Shown here piece after piece: positions 11,831 through 23,361 of a stretch of 64,000 nt of DNA. Origin of the DNA: Ctena decussata. Taxonomy: Eukaryota; Mollusca; Bivalvia; Lucinida; Lucinidae. The translations under genes were made by a program, and so were the position numbers. The notes beneath the pieces were generated by a model. The model had not been told where the DNA came from and did not search any database. It saw nothing but the letters and a program-made list of their open reading frames with translations. The stretch's first letter is position 1; every line of letters begins with the position of its first letter. The stretch lies in contig OZ022512.1 of the NCBI GenBank assembly GCA_963989385.1, forward strand, positions 25,999,899 through 26,063,898. Reading direction: 5' to 3'.

Positions 11831-12320
11831 TAGGGTAAGCATGGGCATTCTGCATGATAAATGGATAGTAGATAACTTCACAAAAATGATTGCAGAATTT
11901 GATAGAGACACTATGAAAAGAAGCATGCTTCTCCAAAATTTTGCATTCGTTTTGTGCATTATATGCTTGTCTGGCTTGTTGGACATTATAGCTGAAAACA
12001 AGACATTGGTGTTGTTTTTCCAGTGTTGCCATTGACAACGGCATAAACAAGTTTTCTGGTTTAGCTGTTCGAGTACTATAGGAGCCACATTGTGACAATA
12101 TGCAAAACAGAAGAGACAGCGCTCTGCGGAATTCTTGTTCAGTTTACTTTGATTTATTATTAAGACTTACTACACATGCTTTGACCCAGTCACATTTCAC
12201 ACATTCTCTCTTATAGAAGCATTGTATAGTTCATATGTTTATTTCATATATCTAATGTATAAATTTTGCAGAAGGGTACATTCCATTCAATTGAATAGTT
12301 TATGTTTTAATAATTTATAA

Positions 12321-12743
12321 GGGCGCGTTTACACGACCAAAGTTTCTATGACAAAGTAGGTTTGTCACAGAAAAATTTGCTCGTGTAAATGCCAAAATAT
12401 GACAATGTTTCTTTGACAAATAGATATGGTAAAGTTACTTCGATGAATTAAATTTGTCCGTGTAAACAGAGAACTTTGCTAAAGATTATGTAACAAAGAA
12501 CATTGCTACAAGCGTGGAAAATGTGACAAAGATTTTGTTTCATCGCTGCAGGTAACTTTGTCGAATAATATTTGGTCGTGTGAACACTGCAGCAAATATT
12601 TCATTGCCAATGTTTATGTGACAAAGATTCTATGGCACATTTTCTTTAACAAATAATTTGCTCCGTGTAAACGCAAAATGTTTGTCATACTTTCTTTGTT
12701 AAAGTTTCTGTGACATAGAAACTTTGCTCGTGTAAACGCGCCC
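12321..12743. mobile_element. ~423-bp MITE with GGGCGCGTTTACACG ends, PIF/Harbinger-like
   Basis: The left end GGGCGCGTTTACACGA is the exact inverse of the right end TCGTGTAAACGCGCCC, and the inverse match goes on into the AAAGTTTCTATG stretch. TAA stands directly outside both ends, a 3-bp target duplication as in PIF/Harbinger elements. The inside is filled with GTGTAAACG and TGACAAAG variants in both directions. There is no coding capacity. Confidence 0.85.
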
Positions 12744-13094
12744 TAATACATTAAATTTATAACTTGAGTGAAATGAAACTTTTGCAAAATATATACAGTA
12801 GAATGTCAGTGCATCCCCAAGGGACATCACTGAATTGGAAGTGTTGTCTCCCTTTTCACAAACAATGCAGATGATCTTTGTGTATATGTCCTATACACCT
12901 CATTGATTGTTTTAATTTGATCTTCATGTTTTGTTATATAAATTTTTAATTCCAAGAATTGAATTTTGTACTATTAGTTGATTTATTTATTCTAGCATTT
13001 GACTTTTATGATTTTAAATTATTCTTTATCACTTTTTGTTAAGCATTTTCATATCAGAACTGCCTTAAATAAGGTATATGAATACACCTCTATG

Positions 13095-13520
13095 TTTTAT
13101 CAGCTATCTTTTCGAAGGGAAACAACTTCTGTGACTTCCTATTTGCTTCCCTGGACAACAAAACCCTTCCAAAACTGGGTCTTCTCCTAAGTGAAAGCAT
13201 TTGCTTTAAGAGAAGCAAATTATTTTCTTGAAGGTTTGACCCCTAATGAGGAGGGAGGCAGAAAATAAAAATGGAAGAGTTGCTTTCCTTGGAAATATCC
13301 ATTCATCTTAATATTCTACAATTTATGCACCTGTTTTGCAAAGGGGAACAGCTTTTGTGACTTCCTGTTTGTTTCCTGGACAACAAAGCCCTTTCAAAAT
13401 GGGGTTTACTCCTAAAGGAAAGAATTTGCTTCTAAAGGAGCTAGTTCTTTCTTTAAGAGTTGATTCTTAATGAGGGAGATACCAATGAAATTGGAAGACT
13501 GTCTTCCTATCAAGTATTCT
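13095..13520. repeat. Two adjacent copies of the GGGGAAGCAACTC fold-back repeat
   Basis: Copy one (about 13095-13310) and copy two (about 13335-13520) both have AAGGGGAACA(A)CTT(C/T)TGTGACTTCCT, TTTGCTTCC(C)TGGACAACAAA, a central AGCAAATT fold and a TTGACCCCTAATGAG-type arm. They stand head to tail and are about 80% alike by eye. Confidence 0.65.
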
Positions 13521-13583
13521 AGTTATACATTCTAAAAATTTAACAGTTAGTTTTACTGTCTAGCAGTTTTGATGAAATGGCAA

Positions 13584-13830
13584 GGAGCTCTGGTAGCTTA
13601 GTAGGTTAAGCACTGGCCTATTGGTCTAGTGGTCTCTGGTTTGAGCCCGGCTCAAAGCAGAAGTCTTTCGGATTCTCAGTGGGGTTCCATTGCACACAGC
13701 CTTTCATTATGTATGTCACCTGCCCATTGTCCTGATATGACTGAAATGCTGTTGAATGTGATATAAAATTACAAGTCATCCATCCATCTATGCCAAAATG
13801 GTAGACAGTGCAGACTCTGGCCAGACTCAG
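13584..13830 (+). mobile_element. tRNA-derived SINE, family 2 (copy 2)
   Basis: Head GAGCTCTGGTAGCTTAGTAGG with box B-like GGTTTGAGCCC near 13640, then the shared body TTCCATTGCACACAGCC. Same family as 6371-6600. The 3' part runs to a CATCCATCCATC tail. The minus-strand open frame here is spurious. Confidence 0.65.
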
Positions 13831-13892
13831 AGCTGAAAATAAGAGGATTATTTGATGATAATTTGGGGACCTTTTTTTTTTTCTCTCCACAC

Positions 13893-13962
13893 TGCCAGTT
13901 TGTGACCCTTCATTAGACCAGTCTCAGTCAGACAGCTCTAATGAGGGTCAGAACATACATTT
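13893..13962. repeat. Decayed hairpin of the CATATGTTGTGACCCCTCAT family
   Basis: TTTGTGACCCTTCATTAGAC...CTCTAATGAGGGTCAGAACA keeps the fold-back of the core at 1101 and 43661, with several mismatches and without outer arms. Confidence 0.5.
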
Positions 13963-14099
13963 TACTTTAAAGGAAAATTAACACAAAGTATGTTTGAATC
14001 ATTGCCGATTAACCCACTCATTTCCAAGGACTTGTTTGATCTCAGTCTGTGCTGTTTGTGCTAGTTTGTCTGTTGCAGTATTTAGGGCTGTTATGATAA

Positions 14100-14337
14100 T
14101 AGCCGCGACACGACAAAAACAACAAAGTGGCATATGATTCCAGAGAAAAATCAGATACGCCTGTGCATCTGCCCAGTCTGATAAGAGTCTTCGTTGTCCT
14201 TATGGAGCTAGCTTAGACCCTAAGCTTCCCTTTAAGCGCAAAGCGAAGGTTCTGATCAGACTGGGCAGATGCCTAAGCTGATCTGAGTCTGCGCTGGGGG
14301 CACATGCCTTTATGTTGGTTTTCTTGTGCCACTGCTC
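14100..14337. mobile_element. ~237-bp MITE, GAGCCGCGACACGAC family (copy 3)
   Basis: AGCCGCGACACGACAAAAAC to TTCTTGTGCCACTGCTC. Both internal arms (CTGCCCAGTCTGAT / GATCAGACTGGGCAGATG) are preserved; the right end is eroded. Confidence 0.8.
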
Positions 14338-16107
14338 ACATGTGTTATTTATATTTCTCTTTCATCTTACAAAGTGCCACCTTTGAGAGAGGTCACAAAA
14401 CCATGATGTTCAGAAAAGACAAATATATTGTTTGGAATAAAACAATGAATGCAACCTGTTGTTGATGTATTTTCTATAATAATCCAGGCAGAACACAGGT
14501 CATGTGCACCCATTAATGCCTATTATTCCATAAAACAGTGTTGGCCTAGATTAGATGGCACAAGGCAGCACATGATGAGGCCCAGCACATTAAATACAGG
14601 CATTTCTGAAAACAAAAGTAGAATAAAAATCAAATCAGGCACCCCCTTTTATTAGAAAATTCTTGGGGAGAGTTATCCACTAGGTATTTAAGCTGCTTGA
14701 GACTGAGCTGTTGCAAAAAGTGTGGACCCAGCTCAAACTGCTGTAATGAACCAGTCTAATCAGAACCTATAATGATCACCATTAAAGAAGTTTCCATAAA
14801 TAATGCACAAATGATAAAAATGTTATAGCACAAAATAAAAGACTGAAAATAGCCATGTAGAGAGCCAGAGGTTCAGTGTTGAAAAAGGAGGATGGAGAAA
14901 GTATGAGAGAAAATATATTATACAACTTGTTTTTTTCCTTTTATAAGAAAGGTAACTAGGCTAACAGAATCAATATAATATGTCTTGAAAAAGAAAAAAA
15001 AAACTGAAATTTTGCAGATAACATGACAGTTCCAGATAATTAACAAAAAATGAGCGGCCTTATAAAAAGACTACTTAATTAATCCTATCAAACACCACAC
15101 TCCAATAAACGCCACTCTTTTTTCCCGAAAATATTTAAAAAACTGCAAAATTCCAGGTACAAAAATCCTCGAATATTGTAGTAGGAATATATACTTAGCA
15201 AAACTAAAAACTTGACAGTCGCTATTTTGCATCCTACAGTAGTCGGGAAAAGGTAAAACATGAAAATTCTTTTAATTTAAGAAAAAGGAATTATTCTGTA
15301 AAATCATAGTCACAAAAAATTCAAGATTCTTTAGATACAGCCAAATTTAGGCTCTTGTAAACGTCACAGGGGTACTTTTCTGTTTTCCATGCTCAGAACT
15401 AAACAATTATCGAATTTAAAATTGTTAAATCTGCTTCACTGATAATAATTCTGTAGGCAATGCCTTTCCATTATTAAATCCAATCTGTATGGACTCATAA
15501 GCTAAAATTATGCCGATGCACGGTCGGGTAGGAGGCTGTGAGGACCAGACAAAAAACCTCAGTCCCAACCATTATGATGTCAGAAATTCAGTTTCAATGG
15601 AATTCCCATTACACGTTAAAGTCTTTATGGCAGTTTAAGAAATGGATTTCAAATCAATTCAGTAATAAAGACATTGAGTTTGCAAAACAGTCAAACAAAT
15701 CTCGAAGAAAATAACAAGAAAGACGCATTGGTATGGAAGATATGGCATCTCAAAAATCTCTATATGTTTAATTCAAAGGGAGATAATCTGAAAGTTTTAA
15801 AAATTTAAACCTCATTTTCAGGTTGTGATTACAATGGACATAAGCATTTAAAGTGTTTTCTGTGCGTACTGGAACTACTGTTTATTGCGTACAAGATAAC
15901 CTTCTTCTGCGAATGCGCAAATTAAAGTTCTGCTCTAAATTATTAAATTAGGATTAAGTTAGATAATGCCGGACAGGACAAAAATTTATCAATAATTTTT
16001 CATGACTTAAGTAATCAGACGTCTGTCCAACTCGAAAAAGTCCATATATCCATTACAAATTTGCTAGCCCGGTCGGAATGAAGATACAAAAACCGTCAAG
16101 TTTTTAT
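14338..16107. other. AT-rich intergenic stretch, nothing recognised
   Basis: No convincing exon, RNA gene or complete repeat. A worn AGTGTGGACCCAGCTCAAAC fragment near 14715 looks like the hairpin family seen at 7722. The only open frames are under 70 codons and lack coding features. Confidence 0.5.
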
Positions 16108-17737
16108 TAGCTCACCTGAGCCAGCGGCTCCGGGGGAGCTTATAGGATGGCAAGGCTCCGGCGTCCGTCGTCCGTCGTCCGTCCGTCGTCCGTCCGTCAA
16201 CAATTTCAAACGACTTCTTCTCTGAAACCACTGGGCCAATTGTAACCAAATTTCATATGTAGCCTCTAGGGGACTTAGGAACGAAAAGTTGTTCAAACGG
16301 TCCTGGTCACATGGCCAACATGGCCGCCACGCCCATATATGGTAAAAACCTAGAAAAATCTTCTTCTCCAGAACCAATAGGCCGATGGCCTTGAAACTTG
16401 GTATGTAGCATTGGGTACGCGAGTACTACCAAGATTGTTCAAATTATGACCTTGGGTTGACCTTGACCTTTTTTACGGTAAGATCAAATTTGCATTGTGT
16501 AGCTTTTATATGGGAAAATGCTAGAACATAAGATTTCTTGGAAACTGTTGAAGATTTAGACCTGAAAATTGGTATATACAGTCATCTGAATGAGTACATG
16601 AAAATGAATGCGTACAAAAGGTCAAGGTCATTGTTTGACCTTTGACCCTGGTCTCTCATATTTTGACAATTTCACACATCTCCTCAAAAGCCATTAGGCC
16701 AATTGTAACCAAATTTCATACAGAGCCTCTTGGGGGCAGGGGAACGAAAATTTGTTCAAACGGACCGGGTCACATGACCAACATGGCCGCCATGCCCATA
16801 TATGGTAAAAGCCTTTAAAAATCTTCTTCTCCAGAACCAATAGGCCAATGGCCTTGAAACTTGGTATGTAGCATCAGGTACCCGAGTACTACCAAGATTG
16901 TTCAAATTATGACCTTGGGTTGACCTTGACCTTTTTTTACGGTAAGGTAAAATTTGCTTTTTTTAGCTTTTATATGGGAAAATGCTAGAACATAAGATTT
17001 CTTGGAAACTGTTGAAGATTTAAACCTGAAAATTGGCATATACAGTCATCTGAATGAGTACATGAAAATTTATATGTACAAGAGGTCAAGGTCATTCTTT
17101 GACCTTAGACGCTGGTCTCTCATATTTTGACAATTTCACACATCTGCCCAAAAGCCACTGGGCCAATTGTAACCAAATTTCATACAGAGCCTCTAGGGGC
17201 TGAGGGAAAGAAAATTTGCTCAAACAGTCTTGGTCACATGACCAACATGGCCGCCATGCCCATATATGGCAAAAACCTTTACAAATCTCCTTCTCAAGAA
17301 CCAAGTGATCGATGGCCTTGAAACTTGGTATATAGCATCAGGTACTTGAGTACTATCAAGATTGTTCAAATGATGACCTTGGGCTGACTTGACCTTTTAC
17401 AAGGCAAGGTCAAGTATGGGAAAATGGTAGAACATAAGAGTTCATGGCAAGTTTAGAAGATTTTGGCCTAAAAATTGGTATATACAGTCGTCTTAGTTAG
17501 TACATGGAACATTTGCGGGTACAAGAGGTCAAGGTCATCCTTTGACCTCTGACCCATGTCTCTTATATTTTGACAATTTAAGACGTCTCCTCAAAAGCCA
17601 CAGGACCAATTGTAACCAAATATCATACACAGCCTCTAGGGCCTGATGGAACAAAAATTTATCAAGCGGTCTAGGTCACATGACCTACATGGCCACCATA
17701 CACAGGTGAGCGATTCAGGGCCTCATGGCCCTCTTGT
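16108..17737 (+). mobile_element. Tandem-core element with ~460-bp units (Helentron-associated-like)
   Basis: Left end AGCTCACCTGAGCCAGCGGC: hairpin GAGCC-AGC-GGCTC, then a (CCGTCGT)n-type tract. About three and a half units spaced ~463 bp follow (marker TTGAAACTTGGTATGTAGCA at 16391, 16854 and 17317). The right end is CAGGTGAGCGATTCAGGGCC, TCAT, GGCCCTCTTGT. The ends are shared with the 146-bp-unit element at 8190-11124 although the cores are unrelated. Minus-strand open frames reading ...FYHIWAWRPCW... are translations of the repeat. Confidence 0.85.
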
Positions 17738-17809
17738 TTTTGTTCAGTATATATATTCGTAAGTTTACCTCGTCATAGTCAAAGAGGTGTTTCATGCAAA
17801 TATCAGCTA

Positions 17810-17889
17810 CCCCACTGGGTACACAACGTGGAATCAATGTTGAATCAAAGTTGATTCAATGGTGATTAAACGTCTTGTGCCTGCTGGGT
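17810..17889. mobile_element. Short MITE with CCCACTGGG/CTGCTGGG ends and TTGAATCAA core
   Basis: CCCACTGGGTACACAACGTG, then TTGAATCAAAGTTGATTCAA, then TTGTGCCTGCTGGG. Other copies: 26728, 27951 and 44314. MITEs with these ends are, from memory, common in invertebrate genomes. Confidence 0.75.
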
Positions 17890-18637
17890 ATTTTTGTGAT
17901 TCCAAATTGCAACTATTTTAACATGGTTGAAATCCCTTTTCACTGTTTTTGAAAGCGTTTTGTTTTTGGGAGTGGCTGATTTGCTACTTTTCAGACCCTA
18001 AACAACGCCCCATGTCTGCGAAATGCAACGCCCCTTCAGTGTTTGATAGGATTGATACGGTACAGGATACAACATTACGATATTAAGGGTTTCAGTATGC
18101 TCTAGCTTTCTAAATTAGTTACTATTTATCTGGATATTTCTCAGCTATCGTCTGTAAAAATCTTTTAAAAGCTGGTTTCATGTAAATATCTTTGAGTCTT
18201 GTCGTTTGCCGCCAGCGAAAACATTAGTTACAATTAGTGAACAGTCGGACGGACACACCAATTTCCCTTCTCAAAATACCGTGAATATCAGTTTGACGTA
18301 ACCAATATAACTCACCTGCTGAGACCCATACATATTCTTAAGATAGAGATCAAAATGTAAGAAGTTATTTGTTTTTTGCTGTACCAGTCATTTATAGGAT
18401 TATTGTAGGCGTCTAGAACAGATAAAATTTCCTTTTAAAAGGAAGGCTTGCCCAGCTAAGACAGTGAAATTTTCATGAGTTGTTATTGAAGTGAACCCGA
18501 TTGCTAGTGCACTTTCATTTGCTAACTTTTATTTAGCAAAGTATTTAATTTCTAACTTATTGAATGGTGGCATTATCCACGGGTGTAAGGTAACAACAAG
18601 TGAAGAATTTGTTTGAAAAACAAATTGAAAAATATTT

Positions 18638-18639
<2 letters not shown>

Positions 18640-18684
<45 letters not shown>
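18640..18684. repeat. (CA)n microsatellite
   Basis: About 22 uninterrupted CA units. The minus-strand frame with a run of alternating Val-Cys is its translation. Confidence 0.95.
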
Positions 18685-18685
<1 letters not shown>

Positions 18686-18689
18686 CAAA

Positions 18690-21072
18690 AAACAACAGTT
18701 TTCCAACGTTTTGGCCGGCCGTTTTTAGGCATGTCTCAAGGAAAATAACTATATGGACCTATTTCAAGTCTTTTCTTCACGGCTGTTGAGTCACATTTAG
18801 TCTGAATCAAAATTTTAGGAAAGACCGTTTCAAACCCATGTCTTTGGACTCATGGCACATCTGAACTTGGCTTCAAAAGAAGACAATAAATCTATATTTA
18901 CTGCAGTTTATTTTTGGTTTAAGTGGCATCAGTGGCAGTGACTGGAACAAAATTTTAACACTGAGAAGAAAATGCATGCTGCTGTTGTTTTGCTGTTGTT
19001 AACTTGCTTTACACCATTTGGGAACAACAAAGTACGGAACCTATTGCGTTCGTATTTCAATGAACTCCCGACAAATGAAATTTATCTCTTTTCAGTAAAT
19101 GTGATAAGGGAAGCAAATCGTCAAAAGCGCTTGTTTCTATATTTAAACAATAAATTTGAACTCTGCTCTTTCAGATTTTACACTGATACACAGATCAGCC
19201 CAATCCGGCATAAGCGCAGTCTGATCAGTCTAGCCTCAGCTTGAAAGATGAAGAATATATATATGCCGAAACAGACTGATCAGATCCAACGAATGCATTG
19301 GCGCTGGACAGTGTGCCGGCTGCTCTGACTAGTCAGATTATGCGATGCCCTAAGGCCTAGTTTTCGTGACGCCGCTGCATGATATTTTGGAAAAGCTAAT
19401 GCTTTGCGCTAAGCTATATATAAACACTGTTTCTTACACAAGTTTGGTATATTTCTTAGGATGCAAAGCCAAATACTTTGCATTGCATTCAGAGTTTCAT
19501 TTTTTATGCAAACAGTTTATAAAAAGCAAACGAAATGTGGCCTAGTTCAAGGCACTCGTAAAAGAAAAACGTGCTTTAAAAAAAAAAAAAAAAGTACATG
19601 AACTATCAAAAATAGAATAAAGTTTTTCCATCGTTATTTTTAGCAGATGAGGCAAATCGGATGTGGATAAAAATAGACAAAATCGGACGAGGTATTTGTT
19701 TGTACTGTCTGTGAAGAAAATAATGAAGAAATGCTGTCTCAAACCGGAAAGAACTTTCCGATCTCTTTGGCTTAATTGCGACCCTAAAAAAAGTTTAGAA
19801 CGAATCGTTGCAGTACACACTCACTGGTATTTTCCGACTAAGCGTGACGTGACATTCCTTCCCAAAATAACTCGGTATCACTAAACCACTTGAATACTGG
19901 CTTGCGCTCGAAAGCGCAAGCCAAAAAAAGCGAATGATTCAGGTTAAAGCAACGCGATTTTTTTCAGCCGTCGACAAAAAATCATTTGCTATTTTATATT
20001 CTTTTACTGATAAAATGAAAAGCCTAACCCCTGTCAGACCAGAGTCTCTGTGAATTGGCAGCCAATCTAAACCGACAGAATCTTTTAGATTCTTCAATCA
20101 TTATTTGGGGCAAAATAAATACAATAAAAATAAATCCCCGTTTCTAAACTCTATTGAACTATTAGAACATTGCTTGTCTTAAGATTTGTTTTTAAGTTCA
20201 GTGTCAGAAGTCAACAATTTAGTAGCATGCCACTTTATTATATATGCTATCATATTCTCACCTTTTTTTCTTCAGCAGAAACAAAATAATAATAAAAAAA
20301 AACGAACCAGCAATTTCAAAATATTTATACAATGCCCCCCACGCTCCCGCGCTAAAAACGATTTTTTTACACCAACTCAAATGCAGATTCTCTGACCACG
20401 ACAAGAAGATCTGCAAAGTTTCCAAAAGACTAGTACAGAACTTTATGATGAGTTTCGCAAACAAGGTCTGTCCTCTCTATGCTATTACAAGCCGTGATAG
20501 TCATCTTGAAAACTGATTAAGTTCAGAGACGACATGAAACTTGAGTCAAACTTGAAAAATGAACTCTTAACTGGCAAAAAGGCGAAACATACTGAAACCT
20601 ATTGTAAACTTGCACTTGTGGTTTCAACCTAAGCATGGACCGGTGGTTCACGCGATATTGTATGGAAACACAATACTTTCTAACTCGTAAATCAAATGAA
20701 AATGCATTAGGACGACTGTCGTAGAAATAATAATCCCTTGTCTCGGATTTCTGTAGATACACATCGACAAAAGATCGTATCTTCCCTGTTACAATTTGAA
20801 AACTTGAAAATAGCAAGTACACTTTCCTTAATTTGGGCAAAATCTTAAAGCGTCCCGTTTAAAATTGCTTCGCATATGCAATAGACCCCATATCCAGTGA
20901 CAAACAGGCCTATACCCAGTGCTACTATATCTAAATCTTATAAAATTTCACTGAAAAATGTCCAAAATTCATTAGACCTACCATGTCTATACTACTACTT
21001 AGAAACACCATTTATGCCTTCGTCTGATTCTGTGGTCATGTATAGAGAGCGGATTCTAGGGGTTGTGTGTTA
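18690..21072. other. Intergenic stretch without a supported gene
   Basis: A pair of worn CAGATCAGCCCAATCCGGC/CAGACTGATCAG arms lies at 19190-19330, and there are A-runs at 19579 and 20296. A 90-codon frame at 18972 begins with a hydrophobic run, but its 3' end is repeat sequence and it has no splice or family support. Confidence 0.45.
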
Positions 21073-21144
21073 GTAGTATAGGGTGACACTCTGGCCCCCT
21101 CCCGGCCCGGGCCGGGAGGGGCCAGAGTGTCACCCTTTACTACC
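21073..21144. repeat. Near-perfect GC-rich palindrome, GTAGTATAGGGTGACACTCT
   Basis: GTAGTATAGGGTGACACTCT and GGCCCCCTCCCGGC meet their inverse at CCCGGGCC with no loop (GCCGGGAGGGGCCAGAGTGT...). One arm has an extra C. A diverged relative is at 44885-45005. Confidence 0.85.
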
Positions 21145-22204
21145 TGTGTTCGACATTTTGCTTACCCAACAAAGTTTGAATTAGTCTTTTGGCAAAACTC
21201 GGTGTACCCACTGTTGAATGCAACGGGCAGCGGGGTATTCATACACGCACGTGTAACGTTTCTTCAAGTTTGGCTTATCAAGTGAAATTATATTAACTGT
21301 TGAACTCCAATTAATACAGCTAGTCTCTTTAAGAGAACTGGTTGTGAGTGAGTGCAATGGTTTCCGAACCGTCCTGAAGTACCATAAACGAAATTCTATA
21401 TTCTAATTTCCAAAACGTTTTTGTGAAAGATCACTGAAACAGATATGGATTTTTTTGTAGATATCAATAATTTTTTGCAAGTATGGCTATATAAACTGAG
21501 CCGCGGCTGTAACGTATTTCACTTTCGATAGGCTGCCACCACCGGTTTAATCAGATACCAAAAGCGTCGTTCAGTCCAATTAATAACTTAAAATACAATA
21601 CGTATAGATTATATCAGACATAATTACCCCACCCTGCCTGTCTCCATTTTAATTAGCGGGTGTCTTTTTTCAGTGGATGAAGGGATAATCCAGCTGTTCG
21701 CTAATGAAAAATGACATATTATTCATTTTAAATTTTCCTGAAGTAAAAATCGATATGTCGTCCGAAACAGTTAATTTCACATCAGACTGTTCAGAATTGA
21801 ATTTTGTTTGAAATGTACCGCCTTAGAAGAGATACCCGCAACACCAACAAGACCTCCATCATGCGTCCATAGGCTTCAAAGAGGTCGTTGACTGGCAGCG
21901 TATGGCATGCCCTGTGGATACAACAACAATGAAAAACTTGGCCATTCTAGTTACGGCTTGCAGTGCAGTTCTCATCAGTAGAAAGAAAGGACCACCCTTG
22001 TTCTTCCCGTAGCATTACATCCCTCGACCGGATCTTATCGAACTGTTGTATGTACATGTGCCGTCCGAGAAAAATTGTGCACACAATCTATTTATGTATA
22101 GGCTAAAAGCGTTGGAGAGTAATCAAACGGAGATTTGACAATGAACTGTTACTCTACTGGCCCTTTCAAAGTCGAACCTTGTCAAGGGCGCCGCTCTTCG
22201 CTGA

Positions 22205-22391
22205 ACGTCCTTCCGCTGCTTCAAGAATGGCAGTTGTTAGTTACTGGTGAAAGTATCCTGAGTATGTGCACTTACTACTGGTTAACCGCTTAGGAGGTCT
22301 AAGCCTGTCCAGGAATAGTGTGGTTAGGGTAACACGACCATAGCTGTTTACTGTGGACGTGAAGCAACAGAACTACAACAACAACAACAAT
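22205..22391 (+). mobile_element. 5'-truncated SINE, family 1 body
   Basis: Only the body is left: TTCCGCTGCTTCAAGAATGG, TACTGGTTAACCGCTTAGGA, GGAATAGTGTGGTTAGGGTA, then a CAACAACAACAA tail. It aligns with the bodies at 46008-46285 and 50370-50642. The tRNA-like head is missing. Confidence 0.8.
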
Positions 22392-22399
22392 TCGCTGAC

Positions 22400-22860
22400 C
22401 ATTTCAAGGTTGGTTATGCTCGAATACTATAGGCAAGAGGCGAATTTCATGATGGATCTCACTATTGATTTGTAACACTTGTCTTTCACCGATGTAGGGC
22501 AGGCACTGAGGTTTCTCTTTAAGAAATTCATGCCAGTTGCGGCCTTCTTGACTGTTTGTCCACATGCTTATTCCAGAACAGGTCGGAACTGATGCAATCG
22601 GAACACGCTCGGCCAATTCCGTTGATTCACGGAATTGGCCGAGCGGTGTTCCGATTGGGAACTTATGGTGACACCGAGGTACTTGGTATCCTTGTCTGGT
22701 TGTAGCTGTGTGTCATGGATGTGGTACTTGTGAGTGATGGAATTCCTTTTGTTGGTGACCTTTTAACCTCACACTTCTCGGGATTGAACTGCATGAGCCT
22801 GTCTCTTTCCCACCTTTTGTAGTTTGTCAAGATCTTACGTTGGGGTTCTGCCATGCAACT
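22400..22860 (-). pseudogene. Fragment of a non-LTR retrotransposon reverse transcriptase
   Basis: Read on the minus strand, 22854-22670 gives LTNYKRWERDRLMQFNPEK-C-EV and, with small shifts, TKYLGVT. This is the C-terminal RT block (L..W...W.M.FNP.KC...KYLG) of jockey/CR1-type elements. After an inserted hairpin MITE (22595-22657) the frame resumes with SSDLFWNKHVDK, CYKSIVRS and FASCLYS-like residues, matching the usual downstream ISxDLxWxxH and VxPxxEYAS blocks. Frameshifts, no N-terminal RT domain or endonuclease in sight: a dead fragment. The clade cannot be settled by eye. Confidence 0.7.
22595..22657. mobile_element. Hairpin MITE, AATCGGAACACCGCTCGG family, inserted in the RT fragment
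   Basis: CAATCGGAACACGCTCGGCC, then AATTCCGTTGATTCACGGAA, then GGCCGAGCGGTGTTCCGATT form a palindrome. Two further copies lie at 28046-28147 and 55968-56039. It splits the RT reading frame, so it came after the retrotransposon. Confidence 0.85.
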
Positions 22861-23361
22861 GTCTTCAGCATCTTCTGGTAAGAATCATGCCAGTAGCTTG
22901 GAGGCAGACAAATCAATAAACTTCACAAAATTACCCCGTTGCAGATGACACTGACGGACTGGTAGACTGTAGTGTGCAGTTCCTTGGCCCACCATCTACC
23001 AGATTTACCGTAAATAGGTTATCAGAGTATGTCGAGCAACACGAATGGCATTTATGTTCATGAGGCCCTGGAGTTTAGTGAACAGGAGGTTACGCACAGT
23101 CACAATCTTCAAGTACTTTAGATCCATTGTTATGCCTTGCGGCCACAGCCTAGACACTGGTAAAGGAACTTCTTAACTGACCGTAAAGGCGAACAAACAG
23201 ACGAAGAGATGGGTGGACAATATCTTGAAATTTCGGACAATATCCTATAATGGGCAGGCATGAACTTTGTATATTGAGACCGACTGGAATAGCAGGAACT
23301 GTGATGCTCTCTCCGACCACGATGGTTACGGGACGCCTGCAGTGAAGCTTTTGAGTGGATA

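Noticed and set aside
16096..16377. Minus-strand frame with FYHIWAWRPCW, repeated at 17092, 58292, 58827 and 59687
   Set aside because: The conserved peptide comes from the 460-bp repeat unit, drifts with the DNA and occurs in several frames with stops; no codon-level conservation is apparent.
18972..19244. 90-codon frame with a signal-like N-terminus
   Set aside because: Chance hydrophobic start; no further domain, the end runs into worn repeat arms, no splice or poly(A) context.
21830..22200. Further retrotransposon coding sequence beside the RT fragment
   Set aside because: Minus-strand reading gave no recognisable endonuclease or RT blocks; left unassigned.
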